Source: Erythrocercus mccallii (lineage: Eukaryota > Chordata > Aves > Passeriformes > Dicruridae). Taken from it: a DNA stretch of 64,000 nucleotides. The DNA lies in NCBI GenBank assembly GCA_013397435.1, contig VZRG01000204.1, positions 558,001 through 622,000 of the forward strand. Direction: 5' to 3'. Each line of letters starts with the position of its first letter. Position 1 is the stretch's first letter. The position numbers and the translations under genes are program-made. Below are positions 1 through 11,200 of the stretch, piece by piece. The notes beneath the pieces are model-generated. The model was not told where the DNA came from. It worked only from the letters and a program-made list of their open reading frames with translations, and did not search any database.

Positions 1-95
1 ATTGCATCTTATTTCAAGGACTGACCAAGAGGTTTACGCTTTTCTGATGTTTTAATTTTTTTTAACTTTCCTCCTTCCTTCCCCTCATCCTCCAG

Positions 96-250
96 GAATT
101 TCTCCTCAGATGGAAGGAACATGTGTTCCTGCGTCTACCCACACTGTATCTTCATCTATAGGAAACACAAATGGGGAGGAAGTGGGGCCTTCAGTTTACT
201 TGGAAAGATTAAAAATCCTCAGGCAGCGTTGTGGCCTTGACAACGCAAAG
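96..250 (+). CDS. CKAP5: CKAP5 penultimate coding exon
   Basis: The exon has 155 bases, starts with two bases of a split codon and ends in phase 0 with AAG before GTATTG. It encodes the segment ending LERLKILRQRCGLDNAK, a short charged helix conserved in the CKAP5 tail. Bases 1-95 are the tail of the upstream intron, with a pyrimidine tract at 67-93. Confidence 0.88.
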
Positions 251-1711
251 GTATTGTACTTGACAACACTTGTAAATCCCCTGGGGAGGCACTTGATTTG
301 CACTTTCCTTTTTTTTTTTTTGAGAATTCAAATGCCAGAAGGCAGATTCCAATCAGAATTTATGATCTTTCATTTATAATGCATGTCCTAGCTACTTACT
401 GCATGTCACTATGCCTAGTATAAATGGCTTTAAACTCATTACTTGGCAAAGTAGGCTTACATTTCAGTCCACCCTGTCTGCACCGCTAGTGTTACATGCC
501 AGTTGTTTCTGCAGGCCTGTACCTTATTATCTTCCCTTGCTGGGAAGTTGAGTCTCAAAAAGGTTCAAACAAGAACTGTTCTCTAAAAGTTAAAACCTCA
601 GAGATGAATGATGTGGAAATACTAGATCTTTCTGCTCTGAAACAACCATGACAGCTGAATTAAAACTTTGATGTTTTATATATTTTGGATGTATGGCTAC
701 AGGAATGCTGAATAAACTTAGCATTGGAAACTTGTGAACCAAAATTCAATGATCGGTGCGTCTGTTCAGTGATGTGTGGGTTAGGAATCTAGTGCCAATT
801 CCTGAAATTTGAATTTGATCTTGTGAGAAGTGATGTTCACTCTACGAAGAGTCATCCAGATGCATTACTGTTTTAACTTTTGACACAAATTTGAGTATCA
901 GCTTAGAGCTCTGAGGAGGGGAAATGTTTCCTAGAAGATAGCAATAAGGTAACTCACTCAGATGGAAATATCAATTGGTAAAAGGACAGTGAATTGACAC
1001 TTTAAGTCTTTGACAGGTTCAATCTTGCCAGTTAAAGTTTCCCCTTCTCATTCTTCCAGAAAATTCATTGTCTGCTGATGTTGCACATGGGCAGGGATTT
1101 TTCTCTTGTGTTAGAATTTAGGCTGTTCAAGACTCTGGCAGTCTATCTCAGTAAAATTCTGGTCTGTAGACAACTTTTTGATCTTGGAAGACTAGTTTCT
1201 TTGTGTCCCTGTTGACATAAAATTAAACATTAACTACTCAGATGATAAGAATTGAGAATTGTAATTGGCTTTGCATGGTTCTGACTCTGACAGCAACTGA
1301 CTTTATTGCTCCAGATCCACTTCTGTTGTAGTGCTCCTTCCCTTTCCTCTGTTTTTATTGCTTCCTGTAGAGATGAAAAGCCATTCATTATGATTTCTAC
1401 TTTTTATATGGCCTTTACCACTATATATCTTAACACTTCGCTTTCCTCCCTCATAGCAGGAAGACAGACCCCCTCTGACGTCTCTACTCTCTAAACCAAC
1501 ACTCCCTACAGTTGCATCCTCTACAGATATGCTTCACAGTAAGCTCTCCCAGCTGCGTGAGTCCCGGGAGCAGTACCAACATCTGGACCTGGACTCCAAT
1601 CAGACTCATTCCTCTGGCATTGGAACTACCCTGGCTTCACCCTCTTCTGCAGCTGCCAATATTGATGACTTGAAAAAAAGATTGGAGAGAATAAAAAGCA
1701 GTCGCAAATAG
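96..1711 (+). CDS. CKAP5: CKAP5 (chTOG/XMAP215), last two coding exons (partial)
   Basis: This is the C-terminal end of the microtubule polymerase that binds tubulin through TOG domains and acts at spindle poles and plus ends; those domains lie upstream of the window. Exon 96-250 follows a pyrimidine-rich acceptor and encodes ISPQMEGTC then GPSVYLERLKILRQRCGLDN, ending in phase 0 at a GT donor at 251. The terminal exon 1457-1711 encodes DRPPLTSLLSKP, TDMLHSKLSQLRESREQ and IDDLKKRLERIKSSRK, then TAG at 1709-1711. These strings closely match the vertebrate CKAP5 C-terminus as I know it. The first exon could instead start at 110 (a second AG), but the stronger tract precedes 95. The terminal exon has a tandem NAGNAG acceptor. 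The gene is convergent with F2. Confidence 0.95.
1457..1711 (+). CDS. CKAP5: CKAP5 terminal coding exon
   Basis: The exon encodes 84 residues and a TAG stop. It begins QEDRPPL if the first AG (1455-1456) is used, or EDRPPL if the second AG (1458-1459) is used. Both keep the frame. The end, rich in K, R, E and L, suits the basic C-terminal tail of chTOG. Confidence 0.93.
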   Translation, partial: QEDRPPLTSLLSKPTLPTVASSTDMLHSKLSQLRESREQYQHLDLDSNQTHSSGIGTTLASPSSAAANIDDLKKRLERIKSSRK

Positions 1712-2190
1712 AGATGCAAAGAGACGGTATCGCTGTTGCTTGGGGCTGTCTTCAGCTTTAGTTTACTAAACTAGAAGTCTTCATAGTTAAATGGCCTCAT
1801 TTAGGCCTAATGTATACAAACTGGTTTATGTATAATACAGTGGATTTTGGGGGGTTGAGTCATTGTGGCACAAGTATTTGTACATAATCTGCTTCTCAAT
1901 GAGCATCTCTTTGACAATAGAAGGCTGTCTGTGTATTGGTTTTAGTGTACAGACCTGTAAACAACCATCCTCTTGTTCAGACTAGTTTCTCATGACTTGG
2001 GGTTTTTATTTGTAAAGTTGTCTTTAAAATCTTTTCCTAGTTCTTAACTCTTAGAAGACCTTTAGTGATTTCACTTTTAATTTTGTGAATTCTTCTCCAT
2101 GTAATCCTTGAATTGTTGATTCTGTATGGACACATGGCATGAAGTAACTAATTTAAGTGTCTTTTGTAAATAAAGTTTGCATTAACCATA
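1712..2190 (+). other. CKAP5: CKAP5 3' UTR
   Basis: This AT-rich sequence runs from the stop codon to just past the AATAAA at 2169-2174. It holds two matches to the Pumilio-type motif TGTANATA, at 1879-1886 and 2165-2172. The end point is inferred from the poly(A) signal. Confidence 0.75.
2169..2174 (+). terminator. CKAP5: CKAP5 polyadenylation signal AATAAA
   Basis: This canonical hexamer lies 458 bases after the CKAP5 stop. Cleavage is expected 10-30 bases downstream. It overlaps a TGTAAATA motif. Confidence 0.75.
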
Positions 2191-2194
2191 CCAG

Positions 2195-4985
2195 CCTCTA
2201 TAGGAACAGCAGCAACTGCTGGTTAGAGGTCACTCTCTATTCCTGAATGTTAGTGACTGGGCATCTAGAAACGGAACTAAGCTGGCATGAACCTTGGGGT
2301 TTGGATACACTATAAGGAAGATGAGCGGAAATATACTGTCTGTGGGTGCTGAGTCCTGAGACTTTGCACCCTTACTTCTATGAGCAGTAGTACATTTTTC
2401 ATATAGTTGCTTTTTTGTTTTGGAATAAGTTTCTGTAACTTGAAAATATTTAGTTTGCTGAAATGCTTATTTTGAATTATCTAGTCCTTGTGATGCCTTT
2501 ACCCAGATTGTGTGGTCCCATCTGAGGGAGCTTTCTTTGAGGGAGCCTGCTGCTGTTGATATGGAATAGAGTAGCAGTGGTGTAAACGAGTCAGTGGACT
2601 CATTAATCCTGAGCTCATCATGGTTAAGCAGTGTCCTCATGCAGGTAAACCTCACTCACTACTTCTTTTTGCTCTTAAACATCAGATGTTAACCATTTTG
2701 AAACCAAGACACCTAATAGAACTAGTTTGCAAAAGTTGTAGCCACTTATTTTTTTTATGAGTGATTAGCCTTTTTCAGAAGCTCCAAATAATGAAGATTA
2801 AGATAGACACACTGTGTATCCTTTCTAGCCCTTTCATTTCTAGGGAGGTGATGTATTTTCACCTTACTACTGCACTTCCATGTGAAAACTGGTTGTGAAG
2901 CATAAATTGCACATCTGTTCCATAGCTAGAACAGAGTTATTGAAGAGTTGGACAGGCAGGCTTAAAATAAGACACTTCCATGCTAGATTTGAGTCTGTTC
3001 CATGTAACTGCTGCTTTTGTTGTTTGCTATGTGGACCAGCAGTCTCTGCGTAAGAGCCATTACTGAAACTGTCTGCCTGATTACAGTAAAAATGTGCTTT
3101 AAATTAGTACTTGTACAACAAATCTATGCCAGAGCTTCTGCAAATGTCTGAAATCTTCCTTTCACAGGACCCCTAGGCTGGGGTTGCAGTTGACGTAATG
3201 CTGCTTGGTGCTTATGGTGAGTTTGCACACTGTGGTAGCAGGTGATTGCGAACGTTCTCCATCCTGTGTTAACTAATTTGATGCCACTCATTGCTCCACT
3301 GCCTCGATTTAGTAGTCACAGTCTCCTCTCATATCCTGAAATGGGCATGCACTTATGGAACAGAGCTCTGTTACAAGTGGAGGTTTGGCCCTTATTGGTA
3401 AGTGCTGTGGTTTTGTGCACTTAAACTGGGGCAGTTTGTGAATAGTTTGTGTTGGCTGACACTAGAGTTACTGCCACTACCTCTCAATGACTAGCTGCTC
3501 TCTGAAACTTAGTGACATTTAAATGAGTCCGTATGTTCATTTACCATATTCAGCAGACATTCTGAAGAACTATTTGTTAATTAGCTCAGGATGTTAAAAT
3601 AGCAATGCCTGCAAACCTGCATAAACTATTTTAAATTTGAAGCTGAATCAGAATTGAAATACAGGAATAATTGAGTAGCAGAAGATATAGTTGTTTTTAT
3701 GAATGAGTTTTTGCCCTGTGTCTTTGTAGTGTTTGGTTGGACTCAATATCCTGGGAGTTCTGAACTAAAACTTGTGCACATAAATTAATAAAGCCTAATC
3801 TTTAGCCCAGACAATATTTAAATAACATTAAACTGAATTTTAAAAATGATTCCTCTGTATTGTTTGTAACAAGTCAATATGAACAGTGACTTTCTCCAGA
3901 AACGGTATGGTCCTGGTTCCCTTCTTTTGTCACAGATTGTTTGATAGTAGTGAAGGGGTGAGGCTTAAAATATAAACATTAAAAGGGCTAAACATTTTCA
4001 GTGTTCAATGTCTGTGGTTATCAGTGACTTTAAACAGTCATGAAACTTGAGCTGTTGAGGTTTTGTTCTTCAGATTTCTTTGAGAGGTTTTATGCTTTAT
4101 TTGGGCAATCAAATTGGGCTGCTTCAGCTGGTTCCCAGATGAGCCATGTAAAAGGAGGTGGCCAGACACTAATTGATCAGTAACTTTTTTTTAGAACAAC
4201 TGATTTCAGTTGCCTGTTTCTGTGACTTTATGGCACTATGAGTGAGAAGTTTAGAAATGTGGTGCCATAGGGAACAAGGAGAATTTTCTAATCTCATGAA
4301 TGTCTTAGTAGAAAATTGGGTGAACAAATTGGGTGGCCAAGAATTTGTTTACTGCTGTACTTCTGGGTCCTCAATCATCCACAAATTCCTGCTAAAGAGA
4401 AGTTTATGAAAGACTGCAGGATGCATCCATTGCAGGCTTTGACAATGACTGCATGAATTACTTCCTTCAGAACCTTGCTATGCCGGTGGAAAATACACAA
4501 TGAGGACACAGCACCACCTGCTGTGTTGGAACTTACTGGAAGTGCTGCTTAATGTATTCAAGCCTCTATTCCTTTGTAGGATGGATTGCACGCAGTGGTG
4601 ATTGGTATTTATTGCCTGCTGTTGTAGCTGAGAACAGTGTTTCATCAAAACAGCTTCTAACTGCTTTACTTTTGACATTGGTGTCTTGTGTAATGCGACG
4701 GGTACTGTGGGGTGGTTATCTCTGGTACGTACATGGGTCAAAAACTAGAACAGAAAATTAGTTGTCTTGAAGGGAGGAAAGAGATAATAATGCATGAGGG
4801 CATAATCTTGCTTGCTGTGACTGACAAGGCCACTATATGAGGTCCAAAACTTGTTGATTATAGCCGATGGAAGGGAGGGGAATTTGTTTGAAGCACAACA
4901 GATAATTAGCAATATAGCTAGTGCTGTGGTACTCCTGGCTACAGTCATGACTTAGATCCAACTGCAACTAAACTCAGCATGAATA
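2195..4985. other. Intergenic region between CKAP5 and F2
   Basis: This is about 2.8 kb of AT-rich sequence between two convergent genes. Open frames here are short, lack splice context and resemble no protein I recognise. I see no RNA gene or clear repeat family. Confidence 0.6.
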
Positions 4986-5011
4986 AAAGGAAGAAGATGG
5001 GGTTCAGAGCT

Positions 5012-5017
5012 TTTATT
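5012..5017 (-). terminator. F2: F2 polyadenylation signal (AATAAA on - strand)
   Basis: TTTATT on the + strand reads AATAAA on the gene strand, 130 bases past the prothrombin stop. That implies a short 3' UTR of roughly 150 bases, as expected for F2. Confidence 0.75.
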
Positions 5018-5146
5018 TTCAAGCAATAAGACTTTCCTTTGTCAAGTTGTAAGGATATAACTTGTTTTACTTCAGAATCTTCTATGCTTATGTTTTCAAG
5101 TGGAGCATTGTAACAAAACTGAGATCAAGCAAGGTAAATGCGTTAT

Positions 5147-5290
5147 CTATAGCCCATGATTTCCGATTACTTTTCGTATCCACTTCTTCAGGCGGAATAC
5201 ATGGGTGTAAAATCCATATTTGCCATCTTGGTCACAGCCTTCTCCCCATGAAACTATTCCCACTTGATACCAGCGGTTGTCATCTGGGTT
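5147..5290 (-). CDS. F2: F2 exon 14: C-terminus
   Basis: Forty-seven codons and TAG encode NPDDNRWYQVGIVSWGEGC, DGKYGFYTHV and FRLKKWIRKVIGNHGL. WGEGC and the following loop belong to the thrombin Na+-binding region. The C-terminal helix is intact. Confidence 0.96.
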   Translation of the reverse strand, partial: NPDDNRWYQVGIVSWGEGCDQDGKYGFYTHVFRLKKWIRKVIGNHGL

Positions 5291-8200
5291 CTAAAGTAAA
5301 AAAAAATGGGATTGGCACAAGGAGCAAGAGACTGATAGAATCAGGGAATCATTAAGGTTGGAAAAGACTTCCAAGATCAAATCCAACCTTTAACCAAACA
5401 CCACCATGTTAATTAAACCAAAGCACTGAGTGCACTCTTTCAGTGAAGAAATTCCTTCTGATGTCCAACTTGAACCTCCCTTTGCACAGCTTGAGGCCAT
5501 TTTCTCTTGTCCTTTGCTTGACACGAAGAAGAGGCTGAGTGCCACCTAGCTACAATCTCCTTTCAGGAGGTCTCCCCTGAGCTTCCTTTTCTCCAGGCTA
5601 AACCAGCCCAACCCCTCAGCCACACCTCATAAGACTTGTGCTCTGGATTGTTTAGCAGCTTGGTTGCCCTCTCAGATCTAAACCTTGGATGTGCCCCAGC
5701 CTGTTTAATGATTGATGCTATTTTGGGATTCAGACTGGCATCTCCAACAGAGTTTATTGGAGTCACTTTGTCTCTACTATTAAATCTCTAATTAAGAATT
5801 TGCCATCATTCATGGGTCCTGCAGGTCCTAAGATACTGAGAGCTCAGTATAGAAATGGGGCTAGATGATTGCAGGATTCACCTCCATTGCTCACCTTGGG
5901 CATGAGCTGGGTTTTCTTCAGCCACTCAGCAGTGGCTCAACTCGGCTGCTGCGTTTTAGACTATGAAGTTCAGTGTAGAACAAACCTATCTGTATGTCTT
6001 ACAAGCTTGAACCTGTTGAACGTACCTTCATTACAAAAGGTCCCCCACTGTCCCCTTCACAGGCATCTCCTCTCTTTAACTCATCAGGACTGTAACCTAC
6101 AGGCAAGAAAAATGGACATTTGACTGTAGGGGGAGTGGCTGGTGTTAGCCATATTTTCTTTAAGGTTTTGGGATAAATGGCATAAATGTTTTGGGACCTA
6201 TGAGATTGTTTGTTGATTCTGTCAACTCTTGGACTTTTGTTTTTCATATATGTAAAAATTCTAACACTGCATCTATCTTTGCAGCATTCTTGAATCCACC
6301 CTCTGTGCTCTCATTACTGTATTTTCATCAGACTTGCTGTTGGTGTCAGTTGCTGACACTGTACAACAGCTGTAGCTTGAGCTACTGTGCTTTTGTCTTA
6401 GAAACTCAATGGTAATAATCTGTGTTCCCTGTTCTTTTATTTACTATAGGGACACGTTGTTGTCCCCACTTTCACCTTCCTGTCACTGTAAATTCTGCTT
6501 TTCCTCTCTCCAGCTGTCTTCCTAAAGTCTCAGTATGAAGAGGAATAGGATTTCATTCGTTCCTGATAAACTAGATAGTATCTCTGCATTTTCCCATCAC
6601 CCATGTCTCCATTTTTTTTCTGTATGTCTGCATCTCAACTATTTCAAGAATGTTGCCTAGAAAAAGAATCCATAAGTCTGTATTTTCAGCACTTGTGTAA
6701 TTGCCTTCCATCCTAACATGGATCGCATGCATTCGCATGCAATCGCATGCATTTAGATGCAAGCAGCACAAATTCAGTCAAAAATCACAAGGCTTTCTTG
6801 TAGGAACTGATAGTCTGCACAAATGAAGAATATAGCAGAAACTATTAAACTGGTACATAAATCCATAGTCTCTTGGTAACTTGAATTCTGTGTCCCCCTC
6901 TCACTTGAAAAGGGTATGATGCTAGAAGAGACTTAGGAAGGTAGGAGCCTTCAAAATTTGTGGCCAAAAAATGGGCTCCAAGAGATTGAGACAAACTAGT
7001 AGATAGGATAAAGAGTATACAGCCTTTAATTTAGGAAGTCACTGAACTGCTCTATGTACTGACAAAAAGATAATTTTATTTGTGCTTAGTTGTCCCACAG
7101 CTGCTGCTACTAGCTAGTACCATTAGACTAGTGCCTGACACAGGTTGGTGTTGCAAACTTTATTTCTAGCTTTAAGTTCTCCAGCCTTCATGTTTTCTGA
7201 GAGCTGAGAAAGTTCTTATCATAGGGAAGTTATTCTTTGTGGAGAGCATTTGCAAATTTATCAGAAAGTAACCTTGCTGTACAGGTCACACCAGGAGCTC
7301 AGATCCCTTGACTTCTGTGGCATGTTGTGCCTGTGGACACCAGTGTTACTTACCTGCACAGAACATGTTGTCAGTGATTTTAACTTTGGTGGATGCCTTG
7401 CAAGTACTTTGATGTACAATGGGCACGTTGACCTGTTGCAGAACTGTGGGCAGGTTGGAGGGGTTAGTGACCCATGTTTCTTTCAAGTTTCCCCAACCAG
7501 TTACCCTCCCTTTGTAGCCTGCCAGCATCAGCCTGTGGAAGGAAGCACAGGTATAATTAAATGTGTTGTTACAGCTTTCTCCTGCCTGGTACTATTACTG
7601 CAAATAGCCTCAAGAAGTCTTTTTCTCTCTCTCTCCTCCTCACCTCTGCACCACCTCTTTGGTAGGCAGGCAGACAGTATGGATGTAGTCACTGAAGCTG
7701 ATGGGTCTCTTTAAGTGCATGAGTGCAATGTCTCGGTCCATGTTCTCTCTCCAGTTGTACTTGGGATGGATGATGATTTTATCCAACAGAGCAATCTTCT
7801 CTTTATTCTTTTCATATCTGAAATAGTCATGAAGGAAAGAACTCGCTGTAGCAGCTGCGAGTCTTCTGGAGTTTACGATACTCAGCTTTGTACCCTCTGA
7901 GACAATGCTGTCTTTACATAGGAGCACCCTTTTAGATTTCCCAGGCTTCCTTGCTCCTTTTCACTTTAACCTTCAGGATCAGCAAGAGCAGCAAATGACA
8001 GCCCCATTAGATCCTGTTATTGAGAGGCATGTAACATTAGCTATACTTGGATACTGAATTAACAGCCCAACTCCAGAGTATCTTGTTACTTCAAGAGGAA
8101 GCCTAGTTCCTTCTCGCTTTATTCAGACTCTTACTTTGCTCTAATGTGCTTGCCAATCCGCACCAGTAAGTCACTTGTACTTAAATTCTTGTCCCAGGGT

Positions 8201-11200
8201 GGATAAAAAAGACAATGAGCAGCAGTCAGGATCCAGCTGTCACTGATGAGGCTGGCACCACACAGCAGCTGCTGAGGAGACTTTTTGAAGAGCATCACCT
8301 GCCTGAGAGATGAGGAGGAAGGAAGCCCTTATCAGGACTAAATGGGTCCTGGTGTCATGCAGAAAGTGCAGAATTGGCAGTCACCAGGAAACAGCATTGC
8401 ACTATATTGACAAAACTGCGTAAGTAGCTCTGTAGCAAAAGTCTTCCCTGGACATGTATATCCTGTGTAGTAGGCCATTTACCCCATTTCTTTCCCCTGG
8501 AGAGGTTTCTCATCCTTTTTGTTCCAGCAAAACTGGAAAGAGGAAGATGTGAAGATGAAATACACCAACACACTTGCTTCCTCTGGTGGTTGCATACTTG
8601 ACTCAAGAGGTGAGTTTCTTTCCAGCTATTTTAGTGCTGCTCTGTCAACCACTTGGAGAAGCTTTGATTAGAATCTGTAATTTGTGCACGCTGCCTTAGA
8701 TAGGCAAGCTCTTTTATTTCTACCTGCTTGAGCTGAAGAGAAGGAAGACACAATTCCCAAATGCAAAACCAATACTTACCAGGGGGAGCTGCCAACTTCT
8801 GCGTCCTCCCCACTGACAATTCTTCCTGTGTAGGAATCCAACAGCTCCCTCTCACTTTTGTCTGCCATCTTTTTCTTCTCAAATAAAGGACGAATGCCAC
8901 AATCTGAAAAAACAAGCAATCTGGCTTTGATACTCTACCTCATTTACAGTGGAGAACTGTTGTCTGCAGACATGTGAAACTGGAAGATCTTAGAAAGGAA
9001 GTGCTTACTAGCTCCATGATTGGAACTGGATATTGACTTCTGAGAGGTCTTCAAGGAATTTAAGTATCTTCCCCTGCTTTTAACAGCTTTTGGTTAGCTG
9101 ATATTTCTGAGGAACAGTGAATAGGAAGAAGCTACAGTCCTTCAGCAAACATGCTGTATCTAGAGTTTTTGCTCACCTGCTTCACCAGAACCAAAAGTTT
9201 TTTCATCAAAGAAGGTTTGGAACTCTTTAGGCATAGTAGAACGTCCTGATTGTCCTTCAAACTCTTGGTTCTCATCTTCTAGCGAGCTGTCTGAGAGATG
9301 GAAAGACAAACATGGTAAAAGGCTTAAGTGCATATTATCAGCAATGCCATATTATCAGCAATGTAAATGTTCCTTTCCCTACACAGTGGGTCTGATGAAG
9401 GAATGATATTTTAAAACACCAGTGCTCTTTAATGTGCCTTGTCCACCAGTGTGAGTTTTCAAAAGAAGAGAACACCTGAGGGAGGTAACAGTGCTACTAT
9501 TACCCTAGTAAGGCCAGTAAGTACATGTGATATATGGACAAACAGGACTCTCACGTGCATGGTGCATGTACATCCTTGTCTATGCCTCCTGGCTAAGCAC
9601 TTCATTCTACTCCTGTTATTTGCCACTGCCTCAAATGTGTGCCTACCCAAACCTGTGTAGACTTCTCACCGCAGTAGTGCAGATCACAGTAGTCAAAGTG
9701 GGGTGGTTCATCTGTGACACACCAGACACCCTCGTCATCTCTGTCTGGATTCCTACAGTAATTCTCTTGCAGCTCCACTTCTGGGTCAATGTGTTTTCCA
9801 TGGAGCACCTCTTTGGCTTTCTCAGAGTTCCACGGCAGACACTTAGCTCCAGACACAGTGACTGAGAGAGTCCCTGTGTAAAGCATGCCTTTCTCTGGTT
9901 CACAAGGCCCCATTGGTGCAGGTTCTACAGCCGGTGGAGTAAATGGAACTGTTGTTCTATCTTCACCTGGAAAGACAGAGAGCTGTGATTTAAGCCATAG
10001 GTGTGCGTTCAGAAGTGCTGTTAGCAAATAGCACCAGAGTCCCTTTACTTAAGCCTAGAGTTCCATGGGGCCTCCCATTATGTTTGGGAGCTCCCATTGT
10101 GTTTCCATGCATGTGGTGACCCTCTAAAATATTGCAGTGTCAGAAGTGGTCCAGCAGTATGTGAAGTGAGGCTGACACTATTCATCACACTTCTCTTTGT
10201 CACTAAGATACGAGGAACAGTATTCTGTTCCCTTCTGGGGCATCTTGGAGAACAACTTCAAGGGATGGGTTGGTGTCTCAGGCATCGTAATTCTGCTGTA
10301 TTAGGTTCTCCAATACCTTATTCTAAAATGCTTAACTAGCCATATTTGGGGGAGCCTTTTACTGTGGTAGTCTACTAAAATGGCAAACTTAACTTTTGCC
10401 AATGTTTCTAAATCTAATGATAAGTGAAAAATTTCCCTGCAAGACTTCTCACGCTTTTTCTTGCAAGTGTCCTAAGGACTGCAATTTTTAAGCAGCATTT
10501 CCTGAAGGAGTGGGTATCCAATCTGTTTTTGCTTGGCCTCAAGGTGCCTTTCCTTGTGCATGGGGGAATCCCCATGTGAAGAGAGACCCCATTTGAGTAT
10601 TCACTCTGGTGCACAACAGCCACTCAGCAAGTAACATTCACCTTAATCAGTGGGGCTGCTTCTGTTTTTTGACTCATGTCAACATGGTTATAAAAGGACT
10701 GTGCACAAAACCGAGGCTTTTCTAATCCTCCTATATCCAAGCACATGGAAGTGTAACTGTAAGATACTGCAGGTCAGAAATTAACTGGTGAACAGAGGCA
10801 GCAGAGATGCCTGATGGCCTCAAAGCAGAGCAGTATTTCTTCTCACTTTGTTAGATTCTGCAGACCAGAACAATGGTAATGGCTTTTAAAATTTCAAAAT
10901 ACCCCATGTCAGAATGGTTGCTGACCTCTAACTTTTGCTTATGAGTTGTTGCTTCCAGTCTCTGTTTTTGGAAGAGAAACTTCTGCTATGTGAGAAGGTT
11001 CTCTCCTTTACCAGTTCTTGTGAGACAGAGGCCAAGCCCCAGGGGGATGGCTCTGTACTGGGGAGAAACAGGAAGTGTAGGGAGATGGTTCTCCATGTCC
11101 AGTGCAATGATGAGAGAAGGGCATCTTCTCTTTACTTGAGATTGTGAGTATTAAACTGCACACCTCCATAGGAGAGAATGTTAAGGCAGGCAGTCAAGCA

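Noticed and set aside
7250..7714. A 154-codon open frame on the + strand
   Set aside because: It lies antisense to F2 exons 11 and 12 and crosses their introns. It is a shadow of the protease exons.
7818..7927. Upstream extension of the F2 exon 11 frame on the - strand
   Set aside because: A splice acceptor at 7818-7819 and the join KY from exon 10 show that this part is intron read-through.
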